NCBI GenBank assembly: GCA_036521915.1 | Contig: DATDGU010000112.1 | Span: 1-19,121 of the forward strand | Length of the DNA: 19,121 bases | Direction: 5' to 3' | DNA from: PALSA-555 sp036521915 | GTDB lineage: Bacteria > Actinomycetota > Acidimicrobiia > IMCC26256 > PALSA-555 | Shown: positions 6,590 to 15,079 of the stretch, one piece after another | How positions within the stretch are numbered: position 1 is the first letter of the stretch | How the letters are laid out: every line of letters starts with the position of its first letter | Notes under the pieces: generated by a model | Told to the model about the DNA's origin: nothing | The model's input: the letters and a program-made list of their open reading frames with translations, nothing else | The model's database searches: none | Position numbers and translations under genes: made by a program

Positions 6590-8206
6590 GTGAGCGTGAC
6601 GGGGATTCAGGTTTCTATCGAGGCGAACGAGTGCGACGTGGATGGGCCTCGTATTACGAGCCTGCCGCTCGGGGATGCGGAGACGAGCGGACAGGTCGAG
6701 TCGGGCGCGACAACCGTCGCCCAATCAACACGCCGAAATTCGTTTCTGCTGCGGGCGCTGCTCGTCGGACTCGATGCCGCCGGCGTGTTTGGCGTATGGA
6801 GCGTCGCCGTTCTGTTGTCAGCGTCTCGGCATCCGGACGCCTGGGGTAGAGCAGCGACGAAGACCGCATTCATTCTCATCATCACCGCGTTCACGGTCGC
6901 GGCACTCGCGGCCGAGCATCTCTATCGGTCGCGCGTCTGCGCGGTGCGAACCGTCGAGATCGCTCGCTTGGCTCGCGTAGCTATTCTCTCTGGCGCCGTG
7001 GCAATCGTCGTCGGCAATGCCCTCGGTGTCGACCTCTCAACCCGGTTGGCGATTGTGGCTCCCGCGTGCATGCTCCTCGCCCTGGCAACGCTTCGGGAGT
7101 CCTACACCGTGTGGCTACGGTCGTGCCGAGCTCGCGGCGAGTTCGCCCGCGACATCGTCGTCATCGGGACCAACGATGAGGCGAGCGACCTCTGTCGACT
7201 CCTCCAGGCTCAGCCCGAGCTCGGCTATCGGGTGCGTGGCGTCGTGGGACACCAAGAGGAGTGGCGCGCGCGAGGTAGTGACATCCCTTGGATCGATGAA
7301 GCCACCTCGGCGGTCGCAGCTACTCGTCGCTTTGACGCGGGCGCACTAGTCGCGATTACTTCCGTCTCCCCCGACGAGGTCAACAAGGTCGTGCGCGGGT
7401 TGCTCGCCCAGGGCGTACATGTCCAGACATCGAGTGGCATGACGAACGTTGGCCATCGGAGATTGCTCGCTGTCCCGACGTCCCACGAGTCCCTGTACTA
7501 CGTGGAAGCATCTGCGCACCATCGTTGGCAAGAGGTGTCAAAGCGGCTCACCGATGTCGTTGTCGCATCCTTGGCCCTCCTCCTCTCAGCGCCCATCCTG
7601 GTCGCCGCAGCGATTGCCATCATGGTCGAAGATCGGCAAGGCGTTCTGTTTCGACAGGAGCGCATCGGCTTGCACGGCCGCCCGTTTCACGTACTGAAAT
7701 TGCGGACCATGTCGGTGGATGCTGCGACGCGACGCACGACGATCGAGATGCTCAACGAGCGCAGGGATGGCCCGCTCTTCAAGGTCGCAGATGATCCTCG
7801 TGTAACTGCGGTTGGACGGTTCCTGCGTTCAACCAGCATCGACGAACTCCCACAGTTGGTGAACGTGATCAGGGGCGAGATGAGCCTCGTTGGACCCCGT
7901 CCGGCGCTTCGCGAGGAGATTGCCGCCTTCGATCAGGAGCACCTCGCGCGATTGGACATGCGCCCCGGCATCACGGGCCTCTGGCAGGTCGAGGCGAGGG
8001 ACAATCCCTCGTTCCACGTCTACCGACGACTCGACCTGTTCTACGTTGAAAACTGGTCCTTGAGATCGGATGCAGCAATTCTTTTTGGCACGATCTCGTC
8101 GCTCTTTGGCCGCGCCGTGCAGACCGTGTGCAGCGTCGCATTGCGTGTGCTCCGGCGAGTTCGCTTCGGATCGAAGCGGACTCCTGCGGCAGCAACCGAG
8201 ATTTAA
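6590..8206 (+). CDS. Polyprenyl-phosphate sugar-1-phosphate transferase (priming enzyme)
   Basis: Predicted to move a hexose-1-phosphate from a nucleotide sugar to undecaprenyl phosphate, starting the lipid-linked repeat unit at the cytoplasmic face (WbaP/WcaJ/CpsE type). 538 residues from GTG 6590, with GGAGAG ten bases upstream; the frame is open further back to 6389, but that part looks non-coding. N-terminal helices are at about 53-78, 92-109, 130-146 and 152-167, then a CoA-binding-like soluble domain (IVVIGTNDEA, 189-198). A last hydrophobic segment (321-344) leads into the catalytic domain: KLRTM (370-374), DDPR (402-405), STSIDELPQL (414-423, with the Asp-Glu pair used for catalysis), VGPRP (434-438) and PGITGLWQV (459-467). 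All expected motifs are intact. First gene of the + strand block; the sugar donor cannot be read from sequence. Confidence 0.95.
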   Translation: MSVTGIQVSIEANECDVDGPRITSLPLGDAETSGQVESGATTVAQSTRRNSFLLRALLVGLDAAGVFGVWSVAVLLSASRHPDAWGRAATKTAFILIITAFTVAALAAEHLYRSRVCAVRTVEIARLARVAILSGAVAIVVGNALGVDLSTRLAIVAPACMLLALATLRESYTVWLRSCRARGEFARDIVVIGTNDEASDLCRLLQAQPELGYRVRGVVGHQEEWRARGSDIPWIDEATSAVAATRRFDAGALVAITSVSPDEVNKVVRGLLAQGVHVQTSSGMTNVGHRRLLAVPTSHESLYYVEASAHHRWQEVSKRLTDVVVASLALLLSAPILVAAAIAIMVEDRQGVLFRQERIGLHGRPFHVLKLRTMSVDAATRRTTIEMLNERRDGPLFKVADDPRVTAVGRFLRSTSIDELPQLVNVIRGEMSLVGPRPALREEIAAFDQEHLARLDMRPGITGLWQVEARDNPSFHVYRRLDLFYVENWSLRSDAAILFGTISSLFGRAVQTVCSVALRVLRRVRFGSKRTPAAATEI

Positions 8207-8363
8207 GGGTCCTTGGATATCCACGAACCGCCTGGGTAGGCACACGGTTCTCGGATAGCGAAGCATGATCCAGAGAACCGCGATGAAGACTTCCGCAAAG
8301 GCTGACACGGCTGCTATTGCCCACATGTGCGAACAGATCAGCAAGCACCACGGGTAACGACGC

Positions 8364-9188
8364 GTGACGGGTGACGCAACACGCCGGGATGTGGCCGTTC
8401 GTCTGGGCGCCACCGAGGTAGCTCCCCTCACGCTGCAAGGCGCCGTCGGCGCAGTTATGGACCTCGTCCCCCCAGTTCGCCCACACCTGGTCGTCACGCC
8501 GAACGTCGACCATCTCGTTCTCCTCGAGCATGACTCCGAGTTCGCGTCCGCCTATTCCCGCGCATCGCTGCGTGTCGTCGACGGCGCACCCCTTGTCCTT
8601 CTCGCCCGCCTTCTTGGGACGCCAGTCCCAGGCCGGATCGCCGGCGTCGACCTCACCCTCGAGGTCCTGACCGCTGCCGAGCATGAACAGCGATCAGTGT
8701 TCCTCCTCGGTGGCGAGCCGCCAGTCCTCACACAGGCTCTCGCTCGGCTACGCCAGCTACAACCAGGACTATCGGTCGCTGGATCCGCATCACCGATCGT
8801 GGATCTCGACGTTATTTCTCCCAGTGAGGAGGACGCCCTCGCTGCAATTCGACGCGCGCAGCCGGACCTTCTGGTCATCTTCCTTGGTGCGCCAAAGCAG
8901 GAGAAGTGGTTCTGGCGACGCGCCCCGTCGCTTCCCCCAACCGTCGCGCTCGCAGTCGGAGGAACCGTCGATTTCATCGCCGGGACAAGGCCACGAGCAC
9001 CCGGATGGGTGCAATCCGCGGGTTTCGAGTGGCTCTGGCGGTTGTCCCGCGAACCAAGGCGCCTCGCTCACCGCTACCTGGTCCGAGACCCGGAGTTTCT
9101 TCGGGTCGCCGCGAGGCAGCTTCGAAGCCGCTACGGGCCGCGGCATCACCGCCGCGGCTACGGATCATCGTCTGGATCGCCGAGTTGA
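8364..9188 (+). CDS. WecG/TagA/CpsF-family glycosyltransferase (GT26)
   Basis: Predicted to add the next sugar, in characterised members an N-acetylmannosamine-type residue, to the lipid-linked primer at the membrane surface. 274 residues from GTG 8364; no strong ribosome site is seen. The conserved pieces are VVTPNVDHLVLL (43-54; Thr45 matches the substrate-contacting Thr of bacterial TagA), VVDGAPLVLLARLLG (71-85; Asp73 is the likely catalytic base), SVFLLGGEPPV (111-121), LLVIFLGAPKQEKW (169-182) and LAVGGTVDFIAGTRPRAP (196-213). The C-terminal part, GFEWLWRLSREPRRLAHRYL (220-239), is the Arg-rich appendage used by TagA for membrane binding. It lies 157 bases after the priming transferase, in the same direction. 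The exact sugar is unknown. Confidence 0.93.
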   Translation: MTGDATRRDVAVRLGATEVAPLTLQGAVGAVMDLVPPVRPHLVVTPNVDHLVLLEHDSEFASAYSRASLRVVDGAPLVLLARLLGTPVPGRIAGVDLTLEVLTAAEHEQRSVFLLGGEPPVLTQALARLRQLQPGLSVAGSASPIVDLDVISPSEEDALAAIRRAQPDLLVIFLGAPKQEKWFWRRAPSLPPTVALAVGGTVDFIAGTRPRAPGWVQSAGFEWLWRLSREPRRLAHRYLVRDPEFLRVAARQLRSRYGPRHHRRGYGSSSGSPS

Positions 9189-9353
9189 TGACACTGGACC
9201 AGAAACCGGAATCCTTGATCACCAACACTTGGAGGCGAGGCTCAGCCGAACGATCCGCGAGTTTGCCGACTGGCCTGGGCGCTCCCAAGGTCGTCGGCAA
9301 GTGTCACCGGCCAGCACACGAACGACTGACCTGTGTACGAAGGGGCGTATGCG
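9189..9353. other. Spacer between two glycosyltransferase genes
   Basis: 165 bases without a recognisable gene. No hairpin with a T-run was found, so read-through from the WecG-like gene to the GT2 gene is plausible. Confidence 0.3.
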
Positions 9354-10283
9354 ATGGGTGAACTCCACGGTCAACCAGCACGACCGCGCGGAGACACGCA
9401 CCCGGCACCGGTGGCGGCAAACGAGCAAACGGCGGCCCCGCCGGTCGTGCATGTGTCGATCATCGTCCCGGCTAACGACGAGGAGCTCGTCATCGGTAGG
9501 TGTCTGAATGCGATGATGACCGGAGCCGAACCCGGTGAGCTCGAGATTATTGTCGTATGCAATGGATGCTCTGACCGGACCGCGGCCGCTGCTCGTGCCG
9601 CTTCCCTCGATGCGACGATCGTGGAGCTACCGTTCGCCTCGAAAACCGCGGCGCTGAATGCAGGCGATGTGGCCGCGACCCGCTTCCCTCGGTTCTACGT
9701 CGACGCTGACGTCGAGCTCTCGATCGGCGCAATTCGCGCGGTTGCTGGGGTCCTCGTCGCGGGCCAGTTCTTGTGCGCCGCTCCTGCGCCGCGCTTCGAG
9801 CTCACGGGCAGGCCCTGGCTGATTCAACAATTCTACGACATTTGGCAACGGCTGCCGTACCTCAACGATGACGTCGTCGGTACCGGCGTCTACGCGCTAT
9901 CCGAGGCGGGCCGTCGTCGCTTTTTGGACTTTCCCCATATCACTGCCGATGACCAATTCGTCCTCCAACAATTCGATCGGAGCGAGCGGCACACGTTGCG
10001 CGACCATCACTTCTTGGTGCATCCGCCAACACGCCTGGGCGGACTCGTCAAGATTCGCGCGCGCGCCTATCGAGGAAACGCCGAACTGGCCCGCTCCGGA
10101 TTCGCCGTACACCCGGGCTCCCCTTCCTCGGGCAAAGCACTCGCCGCCCTCAGCCGAAAGCCTCGCAACCTGCCGCGAGTTGCGACCTACATAGGAGTCA
10201 ATCTCGCCGCAAAGGTCAGGGCGCGCCTCTGGCGACGAATGAGATGGGAACGTGACCGCACGGCGCGCCTTGCGGCTCGGTAG
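9354..10283 (+). CDS. Glycosyltransferase family 2
   Basis: GT-A-fold inverting transferase of 309 residues, predicted to extend the repeat unit in the cytoplasm. ATG 9354 is chosen because GAAGGGG lies eight bases before it; GTG 9333 is an in-frame alternative. Motifs: VSIIVPANDEELVIGRCL (34-51, nucleotide site), EIIVVCNGCSDRT (64-76), FYVDADVEL with the metal-binding DAD at 117-119, and TADDQFVLQQF (197-207), whose acidic pair fits the catalytic-base region. The last 30 residues are very basic and there is no clear membrane helix, so it may dock on the membrane by charge. The first 30 residues are Pro/Ala-rich and probably disordered. The stop is six bases before the next ATG, suggesting co-translation. 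Donor and acceptor are unknown. Confidence 0.93.
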   Translation: MGELHGQPARPRGDTHPAPVAANEQTAAPPVVHVSIIVPANDEELVIGRCLNAMMTGAEPGELEIIVVCNGCSDRTAAAARAASLDATIVELPFASKTAALNAGDVAATRFPRFYVDADVELSIGAIRAVAGVLVAGQFLCAAPAPRFELTGRPWLIQQFYDIWQRLPYLNDDVVGTGVYALSEAGRRRFLDFPHITADDQFVLQQFDRSERHTLRDHHFLVHPPTRLGGLVKIRARAYRGNAELARSGFAVHPGSPSSGKALAALSRKPRNLPRVATYIGVNLAAKVRARLWRRMRWERDRTARLAAR

Positions 10284-10289
10284 GCCACG

Positions 10290-11588
10290 ATGGCAGCTGT
10301 GAATACGAAGCCAGCGGCGAGGCGGGCTACTCCGTCAGGGCCCAGCGCTGCGCTCCGAACGGCCTACGTCGTCTCCGCATACCCAGCTGTCTCGCACGCG
10401 TTCATTCAAAGAGAGGTGCGCGCCTTGCGGGCCTTAGGGGCAACCGTTGAGGTGTTCTCAGTTCACCGAGCACCCCCGTCAGACCTCCTGTCGGCAGTTG
10501 ATGCCGAGGAAGCGGCCACGACGTCTCCAATTCTTCCCATTGGGATGCCTGACCTTCTTCGGTCGCATTGGCGTGCCTTTGTTCGGTCTCCGCGCGCCTA
10601 TGTGGCAACCCTCCGATACGCGGTATCCCAGGCGCCGCGCGGTGCTCGAGCCCGGCTGTGGCAGCTGTTCTACTTCGCGGAGGCCGTCGTCCTATGGGCT
10701 AGGTGCGAGGATCGCAATCTCCATCACCTTCACGCGCATCTTGCGAACGTCGCTGCCGATGTCTCGTGGCTCGCAGCACATTTTGGCCGTATGGCGGCTA
10801 GGGACGATTCGTGGTGCTGGAGCTTCACTATGCACGGTTGCGTGGAATTCTGGGAGGTTGACCGATTTAATCTCGCACGCAAGGTGGCAGCTGCGGACCT
10901 CGTCGTCTGCATTAGCGACTACACGCGCGCGCAACTGATGGCACTCTGCGATCCACAGCACTGGTCCAAGTTGCACGTAGTGCATTGCGGCGTCGAACTT
11001 GAACGGTACCAACCTCACGATTCCGCCCGCTCGACGGCAGCCCCGGTTCAGATTCTGGCCGTTGGCCGGTTGTCTCACGAGAAGGGCCACTTGATGTTGC
11101 TTGCGGCCGTCGCAGAGCTCCGGAGACGGTCGGTGTTCGCTCGGTGCACACTCGTCGGTGACGGCCCGCTGCGCGGCCGATTGGAGGCAGAGGCCAAGAG
11201 GCTCGAAATCGAGGATGTCGTGACCTTTACGGGCGCTGTGAGCCAGGATGAGATGCCAGCGTTCTTCGCTCGCGCCGACATCTTCTGCCAGCCGAGCTTC
11301 GCCGAAGGCATCCCGGTCGTACTCATGGAGGCGATGGCCGTGGGGCTGCCGGTCGTGAGCACCTCAGTCGCAGGGATACCCGAGTTGGTCACAGACGGAC
11401 ATGCCGGAGTGCTCGTGCCGCCGGGCCGGCCTGACCTTCTGGCGGATGCGCTCTCTCGCTTGGTTGCTTCGGCCGACCTGCGAATCGCGATGGGCCGTGC
11501 CGGGCGGGCGATCGTCGAGCAACATTTCGACGTCGTCGCCTGCGCAGCGCGGATAGCTGACCTGTTCGCTGGCCTTGGCGAGCGATGA
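10290..11588 (+). CDS. Glycosyltransferase family 4 (GT-B fold)
   Basis: Retaining glycosyltransferase of 432 residues with two Rossmann domains. N-terminal domain: AYVVSAYPAVSHAFIQREVR (25-44) is the usual family opening with the acceptor-side loop, and HLHAHLANVAADVSWLAA (146-163) supplies conserved His residues. C-terminal donor domain: ILAVGRLSHEKG (255-266), LVGDGPLRGRLE (288-299), VTFTGAVSQDEM (311-322) and AEGIPVVLMEAMAVGLPVVS (338-357), containing the E-x7-E motif (Glu339 and Glu347). Everything expected for activity is present. The ATG follows the GT2 stop by six bases. The first 20 residues are Ala/Arg-rich. Proteins of this type act on nucleotide-sugar donors in exopolysaccharide assembly; the sugar is not predictable. 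Confidence 0.95.
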   Translation: MAAVNTKPAARRATPSGPSAALRTAYVVSAYPAVSHAFIQREVRALRALGATVEVFSVHRAPPSDLLSAVDAEEAATTSPILPIGMPDLLRSHWRAFVRSPRAYVATLRYAVSQAPRGARARLWQLFYFAEAVVLWARCEDRNLHHLHAHLANVAADVSWLAAHFGRMAARDDSWCWSFTMHGCVEFWEVDRFNLARKVAAADLVVCISDYTRAQLMALCDPQHWSKLHVVHCGVELERYQPHDSARSTAAPVQILAVGRLSHEKGHLMLLAAVAELRRRSVFARCTLVGDGPLRGRLEAEAKRLEIEDVVTFTGAVSQDEMPAFFARADIFCQPSFAEGIPVVLMEAMAVGLPVVSTSVAGIPELVTDGHAGVLVPPGRPDLLADALSRLVASADLRIAMGRAGRAIVEQHFDVVACAARIADLFAGLGER

Positions 11589-12133
11589 GGTCTTGAACTG
11601 GGCCGAGCCGCAGCTTCCACACCGGAGCCAGCTTGACCAACCTTGACCAAACCCGCACTCGGCCGACCGAAATCCGGCCAGCTGGATGCGCTAAATTGCC
11701 CCAGGGTGACCGCCGGTAGGGCACCGGCATCCGGGGCGAGGAAGAACCGAGCCAGGCAATGGGCATGCTGGTCGGCTGGGTGAGAGCTCATAAACTGTGC
11801 AGATCCAACTTCTTGCCGAGGCGGATCAGCGGCGCTCACCTCAGCGCGACGGGCACGCCACGACATACGGAGCGACCCGACTGAGAGCTTCGGGTCCGCT
11901 ACCGACAAGTAAGGGGTGCTGACATCGACGAACGGCATAGTGACCAACTCTCTGGACAACGGTCGCTAACACCCGAAGAGAAGTCCGAGGCGCTCGACCT
12001 GATCGAATCAGGTCGATCGCCTACGGCCGTCTCTCGAGAGTTCCGCGTTCCTCGAAGGTTGCTCCTCCAGTGGTCCCAGGAGAGGCGGCGCAGCACCCGG
12101 AGCCGTCCAGGCGCAGAAAGCGACGCGGAGATC
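11589..12133. other. Spacer holding a helix-turn-helix-like coding remnant
   Basis: The + strand frame that becomes the chain-length gene is open from 11881 on. At about 11963-12085 it encodes SLTPEEKSEALDLIESGRSP followed by TAVSREFRVPRRLLLQWSQE, which resembles the HTH of IS3-type OrfA or other transposase/terminase-like proteins. There is no ATG/GTG/TTG before TTG 12059, so it is either a decayed transposase fragment or the untranslated 5' part of an older fusion. A 9-base direct repeat CTTGACCAA occurs at 11632-11640 and 11642-11650. Otherwise nothing is recognised from 11589 to 11880. Confidence 0.4.
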
Positions 12134-13075
12134 GTGGGCGACGGAGAAATCGAACCTGCGCCGGACGGCCTCGTCCGGAGCGAACAGACGACGCTGATTC
12201 CTCAGCACCGTGTACCCGCTGTCGCTCGCCAACTGCACAGCGTCCTGGTTGAACGAGGTCGACGCCCCTACGTTGCACCAGGTCGCTCAGCGCTCAACCA
12301 TTGGAGGTTGGTTGCCGCGTTCATGGCAGTCGCGCTACTGCTCGCGTTGGGCGCGGGTCTGCTCCGCGCCCCTGTGTACAGCGCCAAGGCAGAGCTCGTG
12401 GTTGGCAAGACCGTTCAGCTCAACAATCTGGCTGCCATTCCGGGCCTTGCTGCGGCAGGTCAGCAGATCGCCTCGGACTACAGCCGACTCATTTCGACGG
12501 CAATCGTGTCGAACGAAGTCGAGAAAAAACTGCACGGGCCTCTCGGCGGGAGCCTGTCGGCATCGCCAATACCGCAGTCGCCAGTCATTGAGGTTTCGGC
12601 TACTGCACCGTCGAGTAGGCACGCGGTTGCCCTTGCGAACGCGGGATCTGCGGCTCTGGTCATCGCCGTTAATCAACTGAACGAGCAGCAATCGAAGGCC
12701 TCCTCCCAGTTGCTTCAGCGGTACGCACAGGCGGATCAGGTGCTGCTGGACAACACTCGGACGCTGGCGAACTTGGAGCAACAGCAAGCCGCCAGTCCTA
12801 CCGACCCGCATCTCCTGCAACAGGTGGTGTCCGAGCAGACAGTCGTCGACAGCGACAAGGTCCAACTAGACGCTATTGCGGCCGACTACGCGGCGACGTC
12901 CTCACCCAGCTCAATCAACGAGCAGCTCGTGCAACCCGTGGGACCGGCCAGCGCAACCGGAAGCGACCGCAAGACTTTTCTTGAAATCGCGTTGCTTGCG
13001 GCCCTGGTTGTTGGGTTCATCGTTGGCAGCGCCGCGGCAGTCTTCATCGACCTCAGGCTGCGTACTCGGGGATGA
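12134..13075 (+). CDS. Wzz/YveK-like polysaccharide chain-length or co-polymerase protein
   Basis: Predicted polysaccharide co-polymerase working with the Wzy-like protein encoded next. About 313 residues from GTG 12134; TTG 12059 is an alternative, but it lies inside an HTH-like remnant and neither has a good ribosome site. Layout: a polar cytoplasmic N-terminus, membrane helix 1 (WRLVAAFMAVALLLALGAGL, about 57-76), an extracytoplasmic domain beginning VYSAKAELVVGK as in Wzz proteins, a Gln/Leu-rich coiled coil (about 183-250), a Pro-containing segment QPVGPASATGS, and helix 2 (FLEIALLAALVVGFIVGSAA, about 282-301) followed by a short DLRLRTRG tail. There is no fused tyrosine kinase (no Walker motifs, no Tyr cluster), and no separate kinase or phosphatase is in the window. 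The N-terminal cytoplasmic part is longer than usual. Confidence 0.85.
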   Translation: MGDGEIEPAPDGLVRSEQTTLIPQHRVPAVARQLHSVLVERGRRPYVAPGRSALNHWRLVAAFMAVALLLALGAGLLRAPVYSAKAELVVGKTVQLNNLAAIPGLAAAGQQIASDYSRLISTAIVSNEVEKKLHGPLGGSLSASPIPQSPVIEVSATAPSSRHAVALANAGSAALVIAVNQLNEQQSKASSQLLQRYAQADQVLLDNTRTLANLEQQQAASPTDPHLLQQVVSEQTVVDSDKVQLDAIAADYAATSSPSSINEQLVQPVGPASATGSDRKTFLEIALLAALVVGFIVGSAAAVFIDLRLRTRG

Positions 13076-13080
13076 ACCTA

Positions 13081-13106
13081 CCCCGCTCCACGAGTGTGCT
13101 GCGGGG
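13081..13106. other. Small inverted repeat between the Wzz-like and Wzy-like genes
   Basis: CCCCGC (13081-13086) and GCGGGG (13101-13106) can pair around a 14-base loop, six bases after the Wzz-like stop. No T-run follows, so it is not a clear terminator; it may only be a processing or attenuation hairpin, or chance. Confidence 0.25.
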
Positions 13107-13188
13107 CCAATACGTGGGGCTGACCGCCGACCCACGCTGTCCCGACATCCGAAACTGTCCCGCTCCCCCTAGCACGCCATTCTGACCG

Positions 13189-14580
13189 TTGTCCCAGTCT
13201 CCGGCGTCCAAACCGCTCAGCGTGGGCTCTCCGACGGTGTTGTTGAGTCTGAGCATCGGCGCCGAAATCTTCTCAGGGAACTGGGGATACCTAGGTATCC
13301 CGCTCGGTGCGGACCGCGTTCTCTTGGCTCTCGGCCTGGCCAGCCTGATCTTGGGCGGTACCCGAGTTGTTTCGCAGCGACAACTACGGGCGCGCCCCGT
13401 GCATCTGCTGCTGCTCGCCACGGCCGTCTATGCGACCGCATCTGCGATCGCCGTGCACACGTTCTTCCAGTCGAACGGACAATTTGCGTTGCTCGATCGA
13501 CTGGGGATCATACCGTTCCTAATGTTTTGCCTGGCGCCGCTGCTCTTTCGGCAGGCGAGGCAGCGGAACTTTCTCTTGTTGGTCCTTGTGGCGATCGGCG
13601 CCTATCTGGGAGTTGTCGCGCTGCTCGAGGGTGTTGGTCTGCCCAACCTTGTGCTTCCCTCCTACATCCGGAATCCGAACATCGGGCTCCACTACGGCCG
13701 TGCTCGGGGACCGTTCCTCGAGAGCGCGGCCGATGGTATTTCCCTGTACATGTGTGGCGTCGCGGCCGTGGTGGGAATGAAGGTCTGGCACTCGCGCGGT
13801 GCCCAGATCGCCTGTGCCATCGTCGCGGCGTTGTGCGGAGTCGGCGTCATCTTTACCTTGACGCGCGCGATCTGGCTGGCTGCCGTGGTGGGCACCCTGG
13901 CGGCCATGCTCGTGTCCCCGAGCACGCGCCGTTTGATCGCGCCGACTGCGATCATCGGCGTCCTGGCGGTGGTCGCAGTGGTGTTCCTGGTCCCTGGGCT
14001 CAGCACGAAAGTGCAGGGCCGCACCCAAGACCAGCTTCCCGTGTGGGACCGCTATAACACGAACGATGCCGCGCTCCGGATGGTGGAGGCCAAACCCATC
14101 TTCGGCTTTGGATGGCAAACGTTTGTGTCCAAAGGTACGACATACATACGCCAGTCCAGTAACTACCCCCTTACCGGCGCAGGGAACGAAGTCCACAACG
14201 TCTTCTTGTCTCACGCCGCTGAGCTCGGCATCGTGGGCTTTCTCCTCTGGACTCTTGCATTGTTTGGAGCAGTCGGTGGAGCGATTCTCCGTAGGGGCCC
14301 GCCGGAGCTCGCGCCGTGGCGAGTCGGCCTTGTCGCGGTATTCGTCGGCTTCTTGGTCGTCGCAAATCTCGGCCCGTTGAGCTATCCGTTCCCCAACCTC
14401 CTGCTGTGGACTTGGGCTGGAATTGTGGGTGCCGAACACTTTCTCGTTCCCCACGACACAAGCAGGGAGCACGCGGACGCGGCCGAGGAACCCGCCACGT
14501 TGCGGGAGGGCGCCACTGCATCAGCGGTCAGTGGTCGTGGCGCTCAGGGGCCGGTGCAACACGATGCAAACGGGCTGTGA
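13189..14580 (+). CDS. O-antigen polymerase/ligase-family membrane protein (Wzy/WaaL-like)
   Basis: Multi-spanning membrane protein of 463 residues with about ten to twelve helices. It is predicted to polymerise or transfer lipid-linked glycan outside the membrane. The TTG at 13189 directly follows an in-frame TGA; GTG 13222 is an alternative start, and neither has a clear ribosome site. Family marks: the periplasmic-side segment LHYGRARGPFLESAADGISL (167-186), the FTLTRAIWLAA helix (222-232), EAKPIFGFGWQTF (300-312) at the end of the large outer loop, and EVHNVFLSHAAELGIVGF (334-351) with His336. This is the Wzy_C/WaaL pattern in which Arg and His residues are needed for transfer. About 45 polar C-terminal residues follow the last helix. 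Position after the Wzz-like gene supports the polymerase reading over a protein-glycan ligase, though sequence alone cannot separate them. Confidence 0.88.
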   Translation: MSQSPASKPLSVGSPTVLLSLSIGAEIFSGNWGYLGIPLGADRVLLALGLASLILGGTRVVSQRQLRARPVHLLLLATAVYATASAIAVHTFFQSNGQFALLDRLGIIPFLMFCLAPLLFRQARQRNFLLLVLVAIGAYLGVVALLEGVGLPNLVLPSYIRNPNIGLHYGRARGPFLESAADGISLYMCGVAAVVGMKVWHSRGAQIACAIVAALCGVGVIFTLTRAIWLAAVVGTLAAMLVSPSTRRLIAPTAIIGVLAVVAVVFLVPGLSTKVQGRTQDQLPVWDRYNTNDAALRMVEAKPIFGFGWQTFVSKGTTYIRQSSNYPLTGAGNEVHNVFLSHAAELGIVGFLLWTLALFGAVGGAILRRGPPELAPWRVGLVAVFVGFLVVANLGPLSYPFPNLLLWTWAGIVGAEHFLVPHDTSREHADAAEEPATLREGATASAVSGRGAQGPVQHDANGL

Positions 14581-15079
14581 GGTCTCTGGGACTGAGGTCT
14601 TCACGGATTGACCGTGATCTCGCAACCGGTTCAGCGTGCTGACCTGCGGACATCCCAGATTGTCGGGTGCCGTTTGAACGGAACGGCACTGCCGCCACAC
14701 CGTGCGGGGATATGACGCCGCTGGCTTCAGGACCTGCCAGCCGCGGGCGCCGTCGTGCGCACGCTCGAAGGGCGAGGTGCCAGCATGTCCACTTGGCTGC
14801 GCGGTGCTCGCGACCGACGCAGACGTTCGAGGTGCGCGTCGGGGGTAATGAAGGCGACGTCCTGCCTGCGCCTGGTCGCGCTCGGCTGCTCAGTCCCGCC
14901 TCAGTGCAAGGATGAACAGAGAGTGTCCAAAATGCCGCGGCACCGACGGTGCCGACTGAGGCTCCGTCTTTTTCTCGGACCTCATCTGGCTTCAGCAGGT
15001 GGCATCCCGTGCGCGTAACCCGCCGACATCGGCCTCCGCGTCTCGGTAGTTCTAAACCCGCTACCAGTACGCTGTCACC
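14581..15079. other. Spacer of about 500 bases, no gene recognised
   Basis: Open frames on both strands give Arg/Ala/Pro-rich products with no domain. It carries the inverted repeat at 14667-14689. The start of the dehydrogenase gene follows, so its promoter could be here; no strong -35/-10 pair was identified. Confidence 0.4.
14667..14689. terminator. Perfect 8-bp inverted repeat after the polysaccharide block
   Basis: GTGCCGTT (14667-14674) and AACGGCAC (14682-14689) pair with a 7-base loop (TGAACGG). It lies about 90 bases after the Wzy-like stop. A T-run is absent, so it would be a non-canonical terminator, as is common in high-GC actinobacteria, or a protein-binding palindrome. Confidence 0.4.

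Noticed and set aside
8683..9507. 274-codon + strand frame overlapping the WecG-like and GT2 genes
   Set aside because: Ser/Arg-rich translation without a domain, and both overlapping genes have complete family motifs in other frames.
11632..11650. CTTGACCAA direct repeat as a CRISPR or operator array
   Set aside because: Only two 9-base copies, ten bases apart; too few for an array and no associated gene.
11075..11959. 294-codon minus-strand frame
   Set aside because: Mostly antisense to the donor domain of the GT4 transferase; composition is Ser/Ala/Pro-rich and no start signal is present.
13519..14472. 317-codon minus-strand frame opposite the Wzy/WaaL-like gene
   Set aside because: His/Arg/Asp-rich product as expected for the antisense of a membrane protein; the sense gene has clear family motifs.
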